Shown here: positions 26,271-35,592 of the stretch, in pieces
Layout of the letters: every line of letters begins with the position of its first letter
Position numbering within the stretch: the stretch's first letter is position 1
Assembly: GCA_042089915.1 (NCBI GenBank)
Contig: JBELJZ010000010.1
Coordinates: 1 to 64,000 of the forward strand
DNA: 64,000 nucleotides
Direction: 5' to 3'
Origin: UBA8752 sp002172485
Lineage (GTDB): Bacteria; Bacteroidota; Bacteroidia; Flavobacteriales_D; Sanyastnellaceae
Translations under genes and position numbers: made by a program
The notes under the pieces: generated by a model
Seen by the model: only the letters and a program-made list of their open reading frames with translations
Told to the model about the DNA's origin: nothing
The model's database searches: none

Positions 26271-29200
26271 ATGCACCGCAACGCACAACGCATTCAAATG
26301 TCTGGCTCCACCATGCTCACGGTGGCAGCTTGGATGTGCCTGTCCACCAGTGTGATGTCACAAGGTCCGCAGCATTGGTCCGAAGCCATGCGCGACCCGT
26401 CCATCCCGGTCGACAGTGTCGAGGCCCTGTTCGAGGCAGCTTGGTCGCTGGAGCAGGCGGAACGCGGCAAGGGAATGAAACCGTTTCAGCGGTGGCTCGC
26501 CTTTGCCAAACCCCGGTGCGCAGCGGATGGCACCCGGCCTGTCAATGGCTTGGTGCTCCGCGCCCTTGAAGCTGCTGAAGAAGACCGGGCAGCAGAATCC
26601 GCCCAACGCAGCACAACGGATCCAGTCTGGGAATATGCCGGACCGACGGGTCCCACCGGACTGGGCGGCAGTGGCCGATTGAACCGATTGGTAGACCGAC
26701 CCGGTGTCCCCTCCGAATGGTGGGCTTGCGCCCCGGCCGGCGGACTGTGGCGGACCTCCGATGAAGGCCAGACTTGGGTGCCCATGGGCAACGGCCAATT
26801 GGAGTCGATTGGTGTCACGGACGTCGCTTTTCACCCGACGGATTCCGACCGGCTTTGGATTGCGACAGGCGATGGCGATTTTGGAGACACGCGGTCCATC
26901 GGCATTTGGACAAGCGCCGATGGGGGCGACATCTGGACCTCCACCGGCCTGGACTGGGCTCCCTTCATGGGACGGACGCTGTCGCGCATCCTCGTTCACC
27001 CCCAGCACCCCGATACCCTTTGGGCTGCATCCAGTCTCGGGATTTACCGCAGCGTGGACGGCGGAGACCAATGGTCGCGCACCCTGACGGGCAACATGGC
27101 CTCGCTTGAGGTGGACCCCGCAGATCCCAGTCACCTGTTGGCCGGGGCTTTCGGCAATGCCGTGGCGGAGAGCCACGATGCGGGCGCGACGTGGAGCACC
27201 GGCTACCTCAATGGAGAGAGCTATGGCCTGAGCCGCATTGCCCTCGCCTTTGCACCTTCAGACCCCGCCACGGTGTACGCCCTCGCGGGCAAGATTTCGG
27301 ACCAAGGATTTGCGGGCCTGTGGCGGAGCCAGGATGGTGGGACCACATGGAACGCACAAGTCTTGGAAGGCGATGGCCCCAACCTGCTCGGCTGGACGGT
27401 CGGAGGCACCGACATGGGTGGCCAGGCGTGGTATGACCTCAGCCTCGCCGTCCATCCAGACGATGCCGACCGCGTGTTCGCCGGCGGCGTCAACCTTTGG
27501 GAATCTTCCGATGCCGGGACATCCTGGAATTGCGCCGGACACTGGTACTCCGGTGGGGACCTCCCCTACCTCCACGCGGACCAACACGGGATCCGGTTCT
27601 TGCCGGACGGACAGCTCCTTGTCGCCAATGATGGCGGCGCCTTTCGTTTCGACCCCGATGCCCAAGTGTCCGAGGACCTGAGTGCTGGCCTCGCCATTGC
27701 GCAGGCCTATCGCGTGGATGCCGACCCCCTCGCCATGGACCGGTTCATTGCAGGCACGCAAGACAACGGCACCTTTCTGAAACACGATGGCCAATGGGAA
27801 CACGTCTTGGGTGGCGACGGGTTTGATTGCGCGTTCCATGCGGAATTGCCAGACGTCGTCTACGCCTCTCTGTATTACGGCCAGTTGTTTCGCTCCGATG
27901 ATGGCGGCAATGCCTTTCAGCAAATCGCGGGCAATGCCGGTGTGGACCAGGATGCTGCAGGGGCCTGGTTGACACCCTGGGCCATCAGTGCATTCAATCC
28001 GGACTGGGTGTACGCCGCCAAAGACCGGGTCTACCGCTCTACAGACCGCGGTGAGAACTGGACAGCACTCGGATCCATTCCCGGCGGAGACTGCACGGCA
28101 TTGGCCCTGACCGCGAGCGATGTCAGCCGCCTCTACGTGGCCAAGGAGTACACCTTGTACCGAAGCGCCAATGGCCAGGACTTCACCGCATTGGACGTCC
28201 CCAACGGATTCGCCCACATCACCGACATCGAAGTTGCCCCATCGGATGCCGATGAACTTTGGATCAGCTTGTCCAACTACACGTCTGCCACCAAGGTGCT
28301 TCACTCCACCGATGGTGGCGACTCCTGGACTTCCATCTCCAATGGACTTCCACCTGCCCCCATCAACACCTTGGCCATCGACGTGGCGGGGTCCGGTGAC
28401 GTCTATGCAGGAACGGATGTCGGCATTTACCACCTGGCCGAAGGCAGCTCGGATTGGGTTCGCTTGTCCGAAGGGTTGCCCAATGTGGTCGTGACCGACC
28501 TCGTCCTGCACGCCCCCTCCGGCAGATTGGTCGCCGCCACCTATGGCCGTGGGCTGTACACCTTGGACCTCCCCGATCCGCCCAGTCTGGATGCGGCACT
28601 GGGCCGCTTGCTTTCGCCCCGCGGCGCCCACTGTGATTCTGTGGTGCACCCTGTGTTGCCCGTCTACAACCTCGGCACAGAACCCCTGCACCAATTGGCC
28701 TTGACATACGGCCATTTCGGAGGCGCATCCAGGGACACGCTGTGGAACGGACTGATCCCTCCAGGAGGCAGCCTTCACTTGTCTTTGGACCCTGTGGAGG
28801 CACCCGAGGGTTGGTCGGACTTCACCGTGCTTCTTACTGAAGTGGACGGGCAGCCCGACGAGCGAACCGCCAACAACACCCGGTCCGAACGTTCTCTCCG
28901 CATCGCGGATGCCGTGGACATCGTCGTCTCCTTCACCACGGATTGTTTTGCATCGCAACATGGATGGGTCCTGCGCGACCCGTTGGGGCGTGTTTTGCAC
29001 CGCAGTGGTTGGCTCCCGCCGCAAGCGACCTCCGTGGACACCCTGTGTGTGCCCGCCGCGGCGTGTCTGGAATTTGAGGTACACCAAGATCAACTCAGCG
29101 GCTACGAGAGCTTGATGGCCGACTGTGCTGCACCACTGGATTTCTCTCTGACCTTGTTGGGTGAGAGCGCGCCCTTCCTTGCCGCACCGAATGCCGGCGT

Positions 29201-30386
29201 GGTGGACCATTACACGTTCTGTACGGACGCTTTGGACACCGGAGGCTGCACCGACTCCTACGCGAGCAATTATGCCCCGGATGCCCTCTTCGACGATGGC
29301 ACGTGCGAGCCCACTTGCTACCCTCTGATCATCCAGATGAATGCTGGCTGTGCGCCTGAGGAGAACGGCTGGAGCCTGAATCCGGACGGCTTGGCCATCG
29401 CGCCCGGCGGTGTACCCTCAGGCCTTGCAGAGTGGACGCTGTGCTTGGAAGGGGGATGCCGGGACTTTGTGCTCCTCGATGTTGCGGCCAATGGATGGGA
29501 TTTCGAATGTGGGCCGACTCAGCTGTCTCTCTTTCTCGGTGCGGATACCCTCTTCCACGAGGTCAATCCGGCCTTTACCAGTGCCATCCCCATTGAAATT
29601 TGCCTTCCCCCCACCAGCCTGACCGGCTGCATGGAGCCCGAAGCGTGCAACTTCAATCCGGCCGCGGACGCGCCCGGGGATTGCGACTTCTCCTGCTATG
29701 GCTGCACGTCCTCCACGGCATGCAACTACGACCCGGAAGCCACCCGGAGCGATGCGAGTTGCATCCAAGCCTCGGGCTGCACCCACCCAGCCGCTTGCAA
29801 CTTCGACCTGTTCGCACTGTGCGACGATGGTGGCTGCACCTTCCCGGAGGAAGGCCTTGACTGCGCAGGCCAATGCCTCAGCGGCGATGCCGATGGCGAT
29901 GGGGTCTGCGACGGAGACGAATTTTCGGGATGCACCCATATGGATGCCTGCAACTTCACACCCGGCGCCACAGAAGACGACGGCTCGTGCTTCTTTCCGA
30001 CCGAAGCTTGGCCGGATCTGGACGGCGATGGGTTCGGAGACATTGCCCTCGGGTCCGCGCAGCCTTTCTGCGGGGTTCCTCCTCCCGGCTGGGTGACCAT
30101 CCCCGGGGATTGCAACGATGGAAGCGCCAACTTCTATCCCGGGGCACCGCTCGCCCCCTTGGGCGGTGATGTGAATTGCGACGGGTTCGTGTCTGCTTCA
30201 GAACTCACACCATGTGCCAGTGACTTGAATGGAGATGGCTTGACCGCCATCGACGACCTCCTTGGATTGCTCAGCGAATTCGGGTGCCCAGCGGACTGTG
30301 AGCAAGACGTGGATGGCAATGGGGCCGTGACCAGTGCGGACTTGTTGATTTTGTTGGCTGGATTCGGGACGGAATGCGCGCAGTGA
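26271..30386 (+). CDS. Giant secreted BNR/Asp-box (sortilin-like propeller) protein with Cys-rich repeats and dockerin-like C-terminus
   Basis: A 1371-residue protein with a signal sequence (to ~SVMSQG). Residues ~115-770 carry at least eight Asp-box motifs (TSDEGQTW, SADGGDIW, SVDGGDQW, SQDGGTTW, STDRGENW, STDGGDSW and others), the signature of sialidase/VPS10-type beta-propellers. Catalytic sialidase residues are not apparent, so a binding or scaffold role is more likely. Residues ~990-1250 hold about five Cys-rich GCTxxxACNYxP-type units, then a DLDGDGFGDI loop and two terminal dockerin-like loops. It follows the metalloprotease by 29 nt on the same strand, and the two share their C-terminal organisation. 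Confidence 0.87.
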   Translation: MHRNAQRIQMSGSTMLTVAAWMCLSTSVMSQGPQHWSEAMRDPSIPVDSVEALFEAAWSLEQAERGKGMKPFQRWLAFAKPRCAADGTRPVNGLVLRALEAAEEDRAAESAQRSTTDPVWEYAGPTGPTGLGGSGRLNRLVDRPGVPSEWWACAPAGGLWRTSDEGQTWVPMGNGQLESIGVTDVAFHPTDSDRLWIATGDGDFGDTRSIGIWTSADGGDIWTSTGLDWAPFMGRTLSRILVHPQHPDTLWAASSLGIYRSVDGGDQWSRTLTGNMASLEVDPADPSHLLAGAFGNAVAESHDAGATWSTGYLNGESYGLSRIALAFAPSDPATVYALAGKISDQGFAGLWRSQDGGTTWNAQVLEGDGPNLLGWTVGGTDMGGQAWYDLSLAVHPDDADRVFAGGVNLWESSDAGTSWNCAGHWYSGGDLPYLHADQHGIRFLPDGQLLVANDGGAFRFDPDAQVSEDLSAGLAIAQAYRVDADPLAMDRFIAGTQDNGTFLKHDGQWEHVLGGDGFDCAFHAELPDVVYASLYYGQLFRSDDGGNAFQQIAGNAGVDQDAAGAWLTPWAISAFNPDWVYAAKDRVYRSTDRGENWTALGSIPGGDCTALALTASDVSRLYVAKEYTLYRSANGQDFTALDVPNGFAHITDIEVAPSDADELWISLSNYTSATKVLHSTDGGDSWTSISNGLPPAPINTLAIDVAGSGDVYAGTDVGIYHLAEGSSDWVRLSEGLPNVVVTDLVLHAPSGRLVAATYGRGLYTLDLPDPPSLDAALGRLLSPRGAHCDSVVHPVLPVYNLGTEPLHQLALTYGHFGGASRDTLWNGLIPPGGSLHLSLDPVEAPEGWSDFTVLLTEVDGQPDERTANNTRSERSLRIADAVDIVVSFTTDCFASQHGWVLRDPLGRVLHRSGWLPPQATSVDTLCVPAAACLEFEVHQDQLSGYESLMADCAAPLDFSLTLLGESAPFLAAPNAGVVDHYTFCTDALDTGGCTDSYASNYAPDALFDDGTCEPTCYPLIIQMNAGCAPEENGWSLNPDGLAIAPGGVPSGLAEWTLCLEGGCRDFVLLDVAANGWDFECGPTQLSLFLGADTLFHEVNPAFTSAIPIEICLPPTSLTGCMEPEACNFNPAADAPGDCDFSCYGCTSSTACNYDPEATRSDASCIQASGCTHPAACNFDLFALCDDGGCTFPEEGLDCAGQCLSGDADGDGVCDGDEFSGCTHMDACNFTPGATEDDGSCFFPTEAWPDLDGDGFGDIALGSAQPFCGVPPPGWVTIPGDCNDGSANFYPGAPLAPLGGDVNCDGFVSASELTPCASDLNGDGLTAIDDLLGLLSEFGCPADCEQDVDGNGAVTSADLLILLAGFGTECAQ

Positions 30387-30413
30387 CCGGCGATTTTAGG
30401 CGAATTTCACGGC

Positions 30414-31874
30414 ATGTCCGACACCATTCGCCAAATCGAACCTCGGAACCTCTGGGGACGCTTCGCTGACCTCAACGCCATCCCCCGCGCCTCCGGAAAG
30501 GAGCAGGCCGTTTGCGCCTGGATCGAGGGGCTCGCAGAAGCAGCAGGCCTTCAGGTGGAGTCCGACGCTGTGGGCAATGTGCTGGTCCGGAAACCAGCCA
30601 CTTCCGGCATGGAAGACCGGAAAACGGTCATCCTCCAGAGCCACGTGGACATGGTCCACCAGAAAAACAACGCCACCGAATTTGACTTCGACACGGAAGG
30701 CATCCGCATGAAGGTCGAGGGCGACTGGGTCCGTGCTGAAGGCACCACCCTCGGCGCCGACAACGGTTTGGGCGTGGCCACCATGCTGGCGGTCATGGAG
30801 TCCACCGACCTCCCCCATCCGCCCATGGAGTTTCTCTTCACCATTGACGAAGAGACCGGCATGACCGGCGCCCTTGAACTCCAGCAAAACTGGCTACAAG
30901 GCGACATCCTACTCAACCTCGATACCGAGGACGATCGGGAAATTGGCATCGGCTGCGCGGGTGGCGTCGACTTGTCTTTCCGAGGTGAATACTTCGCCAC
31001 GCCAGGCACCGAGGAGCACGGGGTTTTGGTCGAAGTCAAAGGTGGCACAGGTGGCCACTCCGGCATGGACATCCACAAAGGCTTCGTCAACGCCAACAAA
31101 CTGCTCGTTCGCCTGCTGCGCGAAATGTCCGACCATGACGCCACGGTGGAATTGGCCATGCTGGATGGCGGCGGACTGCGCAATGCCATTCCCAGGGAAG
31201 CCCGCGCCACGGTCGCCTCGAGTTGGAGTTCGGCAGAATGGGCCACGAGGCTGGACGAACTGGTGAACGCCATTCAAGCCGAGTACCGCACCACCGATCC
31301 GCAACTGAGCCTTCATTTTCATGACGTGGGGGCACCAGCGGACGTCGCGCCCTCCGAAGTGGCTGCCGGTTTCCTTTCCGCTTTGGATGCCTGCCCCAAT
31401 GGCATTGACCGCATGAGCCCGGACATCGAAGGCTTGGTCCAAACCTCCAACAACCTGGCCCGCATTCTGCTTCAGGAAGGCCGCCTGGAGGCCCACTGTT
31501 TGACGAGAAGCTCAGTGGATTCGGAAAAGCTCGACTTGGCGCGCCGGATCGAGGCCCCGTTTCTCATGGCGGGCCTGACGCCGAGCCGCGGTGGCGCATA
31601 CCCCGGTTGGACGCCCAACCCCAACAGCGATGTGGTCCGCATGATGACCGAACTCTACCGCGAGCTGCATCAAGAGGAGCCCCTGGTCCTGGCCTGCCAT
31701 GCGGGCTTGGAATGCGGCATCCTCGGCAGCCGTTACCCGGGACTCGACATGGTCAGCTTCGGACCGACCATCCTCGGGGCGCACAGCCCGGATGAGCGCG
31801 CTTCCGTGTCGTCCACCGCCAAATACTGGAACTGGTTCAAGGAAGCCCTTGTCCGCACCCCCAAACGCGCATGA
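30414..31874 (+). CDS. pepD: Aminoacyl-histidine dipeptidase (M20/PepD)
   Basis: A 486-residue cytosolic dipeptidase of normal PepD length. The M20 metal ligands are visible: H77 and D79 in SHVDMV, D116 in GADNGLG, E146/E147 in DEETG, the DTED segment near 170-173 and the terminal CHAGLECG. It hydrolyses Xaa-His and other dipeptides. Its stop overlaps the surE start (ATGA), beginning a run of four overlapping genes. Confidence 0.95.
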   Translation: MSDTIRQIEPRNLWGRFADLNAIPRASGKEQAVCAWIEGLAEAAGLQVESDAVGNVLVRKPATSGMEDRKTVILQSHVDMVHQKNNATEFDFDTEGIRMKVEGDWVRAEGTTLGADNGLGVATMLAVMESTDLPHPPMEFLFTIDEETGMTGALELQQNWLQGDILLNLDTEDDREIGIGCAGGVDLSFRGEYFATPGTEEHGVLVEVKGGTGGHSGMDIHKGFVNANKLLVRLLREMSDHDATVELAMLDGGGLRNAIPREARATVASSWSSAEWATRLDELVNAIQAEYRTTDPQLSLHFHDVGAPADVAPSEVAAGFLSALDACPNGIDRMSPDIEGLVQTSNNLARILLQEGRLEAHCLTRSSVDSEKLDLARRIEAPFLMAGLTPSRGGAYPGWTPNPNSDVVRMMTELYRELHQEEPLVLACHAGLECGILGSRYPGLDMVSFGPTILGAHSPDERASVSSTAKYWNWFKEALVRTPKRA

Positions 31875-32677
31875 ATCCAAATACTACAGGCCGCCGGCCC
31901 CGCATCGTCGTCACCAATGATGACGGCATCACCGCCAAAGGCATCCAATCCTTGGCGGAGGCCATGACCGACTTTGGCGATGTCTACATCGTCGCGCCAG
32001 ACAGCCCACAAAGCGGGATGGGCCATGCGGTGACCTTCAGCCGCATCCTGCGCCTCCACCCCTTTGAATTTGGGCGAGGCAGTGTCGAAGCGCGCGCCTG
32101 TTCCGGCACACCGGTCGATTGTGTGAAACTGGCCGTGGCGGAGGTCTTCGGCGAAGACAACTTGCCCGATCTGCTCGTGAGCGGCATCAACCACGGCAGC
32201 AATGCCTCCATCAACGTCATCTACTCTGGCACCATGTCGGCGGCCGTCGAAGGTGCGATGTGCGGCATTCCCTCCATCGGATTCTCCCTGATGGATGAAC
32301 GCTGGGATGCGGACTTCACCGCCTCGGTGGACGTGGCCCGCACGATGGCCAAGGCGGTGCTCGACCATGGACTCCCCCAAGGCACCTGCCTCAACGTCAA
32401 CATCCCGAAAGTGTCACCCGCCGAGCTTCAAGGCATCCAGATTTGCCGTCAAGCCATGGGGCACTGGCGCGACACATTCGACCAACGGGAGACCCCTGGC
32501 GGCAGCCCCTACTATTGGATGCGCGGCGAATTCCACAACCCCGACAAAGGGGCGGACACCGACATTCATGCCCTCCAGCGGGGCTTTGCGAGCGTTGTGC
32601 CCGTCCAGTTCGACCTGACCGCGCACCACACCATTGGCACCCTCAACAGTTGGGACCTCTCCCATGGCCAAGACTGA
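31871..32677 (+). CDS. surE: 5'/3'-nucleotidase SurE
   Basis: A 268-residue protein with the metal-binding NDDG motif at 16-19, the SGMGHAVT segment and VSGINHGSNAS, all characteristic of SurE. It dephosphorylates nucleoside monophosphates and is often associated with stationary-phase survival. It overlaps pepD by 4 nt and the next gene by 14 nt. Confidence 0.96.
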   Translation: MNPNTTGRRPRIVVTNDDGITAKGIQSLAEAMTDFGDVYIVAPDSPQSGMGHAVTFSRILRLHPFEFGRGSVEARACSGTPVDCVKLAVAEVFGEDNLPDLLVSGINHGSNASINVIYSGTMSAAVEGAMCGIPSIGFSLMDERWDADFTASVDVARTMAKAVLDHGLPQGTCLNVNIPKVSPAELQGIQICRQAMGHWRDTFDQRETPGGSPYYWMRGEFHNPDKGADTDIHALQRGFASVVPVQFDLTAHHTIGTLNSWDLSHGQD

Positions 32678-32978
32678 CCAACGGGATCAAATGGGACTCG
32701 GCGCCTTGGCCGCCATTTTGGCGGGGGGTATCGGGTACGTCCTGTTGGGCACCATCTGGGGGTGGACGCAAGGCGAATCCTTGGCCTATTTCCACCAAGA
32801 GGTGTTTCTGGGAAGCCCCCTCTTCAAGGATCGGATTCTGAGCCTGTGCACCTTGGCCATGGTGCCCGTCTTCCACACCGCATACCGGCGAAAAATGGAC
32901 CGGTTCGCCCGGGGCTCCATGCTGGTCATGGTCCTGCTGGTGCTCGCCATCGTAGCCATCCAGATACAAGCGGAATGA
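32664..32978 (+). CDS. Small three-helix membrane protein between surE and lpxB
   Basis: A 104-residue hydrophobic protein with likely membrane segments at about 12-32, 58-74 and 85-101 and a basic loop (RRKMDRFARG) between the last two. I recognise no family. The ATG at 32664 lies inside the end of surE (14-nt overlap), and the stop overlaps the lpxB start (ATGA), so translation is probably coupled to both. Its placement suggests an inner-membrane accessory role, but no function can be assigned. Confidence 0.75.
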   Translation: MAKTDQRDQMGLGALAAILAGGIGYVLLGTIWGWTQGESLAYFHQEVFLGSPLFKDRILSLCTLAMVPVFHTAYRRKMDRFARGSMLVMVLLVLAIVAIQIQAE

Positions 32979-34117
32979 CACCCCCCGCCTCCCACGGGGA
33001 CCGTCCCCACAAGGTTTACGTGCTGGCCGGAGAAGCTTCGGGAGACGTCCATGCGGCGCGCGTGCTCGAGGTGGCATTGGCCGTGGAACCAGAGCTCCGC
33101 ATGCGGGGCATGGGAGGCGATGAGATGGAGCGCCTCGGTGTGGGACTCGTCGAGCATATCCGAAACACCTCCATCATGGGGTTTGCGGAAGTGCTCTCCC
33201 GACTCGGGTTCATTCGGCGCCTGCTGAAACGTGTCAAGGAAGACATTGCCAAGTTTCAGCCCGACCGTATTCTGCTGGTGGACTACCCGGGTTTCAACCT
33301 GCGCATTGCGCAATGGGCCCAGTCTCAGGGCATGTCGGTCGACATGTACATCTCACCGCAAGTGTGGGCTTGGAAAGCGCATCGTGTGCACCGGATTGCC
33401 CGGGACATCGACCGCCTTCACGTGATCCTGCCCTTTGAGCCAGCCTGCTACCAGGGGCTGGACCTCGAGGTGGAATACGTCGGCCATCCGCTCCTCGAAT
33501 CCATCGACCTCGACAGCCCGTGGGACGATGCGCAACACCAAGTGTGGTGCAGTCAGCATGGATTGGACACCCAACGTCCCATTCTGGCGCTCCTCCCCGG
33601 ATCCCGCAAGCAAGAGCTCCAGCGGATGCTGCCTGTGTTTTCAGCCACTGCAAACGCGCTCCCGGAATGGCAACCGGTCATCGCCGGCGCACCCGGTCGA
33701 ACGGCATCCGACTACCCTACGGACATGCCAGTGCTGTTTGGGGAAACCCGCACCCTCTATAAAGCCGCGGATCTCGGACTGATCACCAGCGGCACGGCCA
33801 CCTTGGAGGCCGCCTTGTCTGGATTGCCCCAAGTCGTCGCGTACAGGACCAGCCCGCTGACCTATCAGATTGCGAGGGCCTTTTCCAAGGTGGACTCCAT
33901 CTCCTTGGTCAATCTGATTCTCGGACGGGAGGCCGTGCCAGAACGCATTCAGAAAGACTGCCGCCCCGAGGCCCTCGTGGCCGCATTGCGAGACATCGCT
34001 TCAGGTGCCGGGCGCCAGCAACAGCAAGAGGATCAAACTGAATTGCGCCTCACCTTGACCAAATCCGGGGCCAGTCAACGGGTGGCCAACGCCTTGCTGC
34101 GGCCACTCGAGCATTGA
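32975..34117 (+). CDS. lpxB: Lipid-A-disaccharide synthase
   Basis: A 380-residue GT19 enzyme. The N-terminus has the AGEASGDVHAARVL motif, followed by GFAEVLSRL, DYPGFNLR and YISPQVWAWK, and the C-terminal domain has LLPGSRKQEL and SGTATLEAAL. It joins UDP-diacylglucosamine and lipid X in lipid A synthesis at the inner membrane. The ATG at 32975 (overlapping the upstream stop) is chosen because the conserved VYVLAGEASGD begins about 14 residues later. It ends 4 nt from a convergent gene. Confidence 0.96.
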   Translation: MTPPASHGDRPHKVYVLAGEASGDVHAARVLEVALAVEPELRMRGMGGDEMERLGVGLVEHIRNTSIMGFAEVLSRLGFIRRLLKRVKEDIAKFQPDRILLVDYPGFNLRIAQWAQSQGMSVDMYISPQVWAWKAHRVHRIARDIDRLHVILPFEPACYQGLDLEVEYVGHPLLESIDLDSPWDDAQHQVWCSQHGLDTQRPILALLPGSRKQELQRMLPVFSATANALPEWQPVIAGAPGRTASDYPTDMPVLFGETRTLYKAADLGLITSGTATLEAALSGLPQVVAYRTSPLTYQIARAFSKVDSISLVNLILGREAVPERIQKDCRPEALVAALRDIASGAGRQQQQEDQTELRLTLTKSGASQRVANALLRPLEH

Positions 34118-34121
34118 AACT

Positions 34122-35573
34122 TCAATCCCAATCAGGTATGGGCACATCGCGGTCGTGGCTCACATCGTAGGCAAAACGGAGGGTGCGGCTCTCTCCTGGC
34201 TGCAACGTGAATTTCCAAACCAACTGTTCGCGCTTCTCGTCCAACACGCCCCCATCGAGCTCATCGGGATTGACTTCGATTTCCAGCGCGCGGTTGCGTG
34301 GGAGCGGCTCCACCAGCATCACCGACCCTGCTGCATCGCTGCGATTGCTGACTTCTATGGCAAAGGCCCGGCGGTGGTGGATTCGATTGCCCAAGGCAGA
34401 GCGGTTGCACAATCCAGGCTCGACATCGCGGCGCACCGTCCAGTTCGCCACTTGTCCCGCATCAATGTGCAAGGAGTCTGCTCGGGAAGTCCAACCGACC
34501 CAACGGGGAACCTGCCCTGGCAGCCGAAGGGACAGTTCAGATGACGTCAAGACCCGGGCTTCTCCCTCGGCCACCGACACCGTCATCATGATGCCCTCCC
34601 ATTGGGCTGGAATGCCATGAAACTGGGCGACAACGTCTCGGCGGAAGGTGTTCAAATGCACTTCCCCACGGGTCGAACCTGACACCTGCACGGCGTGGTG
34701 CGCCGGATGGCGCGGCGCATCGAGCCGCAGGCGACGTCGCACACTGGCCTTCCTCGCTTTGCGTTCGTAGCCCAGGGAGGTTTCAGTTGCGTCAACCGAG
34801 TTGGCATCCGCCCAATTCCCGTCGACGAACACGACATTCACTGCAGCATCCACGGGCGTCCTGAAGTGATAGGCCACCCGCTGGAACCACGTCGCCGCGC
34901 TGGCCTCCAATGTGACCGCATCGGCTGGGGACCATCCCGCATCCCATTCGACCGTCTGGCTCCACACAGTGCCTTCCGCAGAAGGTTGAACATAGTGGAC
35001 CGTGGCCTCTCTGGAAGCCAATCCGCTGGCTTTCTGATTCAACACCTCCAATTCTGCCTGAAGCGCTGCCACTTCCTCCCGGAGTTCCACCCGGCGATAG
35101 AGGGCTTCCCGGAACGCGGCGTGCATCCAATCGGACACATCCTCGATGTCTTCCACCAGCACCGCCTCCGCCGTGCCGCCAATCCTTCGGTTCTCCCGCA
35201 ATAAGGCCAGGTCTTCTTCTACCAAGTCCAATTGGGCCGACTTGAGGAAGAGATCCAATTGAAGGCCTTCCAATCGGCCCTCGAGCTCGGACATCTGCAT
35301 CTCCATCTCGGTCGTGCGCCAATCCAGGCGGGCAGTTTTAGTGGCCACCACTTCCAAATCTCCCGGCTCGGTTAGGATCACCACGCCGTCCGCCTGGGAT
35401 GAAAAACTGCGGGCGACTGGCGCCATTTGTCCGGCGTCCAGCGTGGCGGTCCAGGTCACCACGGCTGCGTCGCGATATACGTCGATGCGCTCCACAGACT
35501 GGGCGCATGCCCATGCCGGAGCCAGGATGGCTATAAGCCAAGCGGCCACAGCGATGTTCGAAGGTCCCCTCAT
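34122..35573 (-). CDS. DUF4139/DUF4140 (MuiA-like) exported protein
   Basis: A 483-residue protein with a signal peptide (WACAQS). The DUF4140-like N-terminus begins VERIDVYRDAAVVTW, a Leu/Glu-rich coiled coil spans about 75-185, and a beta-rich DUF4139 domain runs to the end (WDAGWSPADAVTLEASA, FVDGNWADANSVDATETS). Homologues are called mucoidy inhibitor A-like, but their biochemical role is unknown. The ATG at 35573 is chosen because it begins the signal peptide and is preceded by a start-proximal -7-like element. It is convergent with lpxB with a 4-nt gap and no terminator. Confidence 0.85.
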   Translation of the reverse strand: MRGPSNIAVAAWLIAILAPAWACAQSVERIDVYRDAAVVTWTATLDAGQMAPVARSFSSQADGVVILTEPGDLEVVATKTARLDWRTTEMEMQMSELEGRLEGLQLDLFLKSAQLDLVEEDLALLRENRRIGGTAEAVLVEDIEDVSDWMHAAFREALYRRVELREEVAALQAELEVLNQKASGLASREATVHYVQPSAEGTVWSQTVEWDAGWSPADAVTLEASAATWFQRVAYHFRTPVDAAVNVVFVDGNWADANSVDATETSLGYERKARKASVRRRLRLDAPRHPAHHAVQVSGSTRGEVHLNTFRRDVVAQFHGIPAQWEGIMMTVSVAEGEARVLTSSELSLRLPGQVPRWVGWTSRADSLHIDAGQVANWTVRRDVEPGLCNRSALGNRIHHRRAFAIEVSNRSDAAGSVMLVEPLPRNRALEIEVNPDELDGGVLDEKREQLVWKFTLQPGESRTLRFAYDVSHDRDVPIPDWD

Positions 35574-35578
35574 GCCCC

Positions 35579-35586
35579 CGAAGTTA
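35579..35586 (-). promoter_or_regulatory. Putative -7 element TAACTTCG before the MuiA-like gene
   Basis: TAACTTCG on the minus strand ends 5 nt before the ATG at 35573. The same octamer occurs before 62139 and 63326 on the plus strand. Confidence 0.45.
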
Positions 35587-35592
35587 AGGGGC

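Noticed and set aside
27258..29210. 650-codon minus-strand open frame opposite the BNR protein
   Set aside because: Antisense to Asp-box repeats; repetitive composition explains its length.
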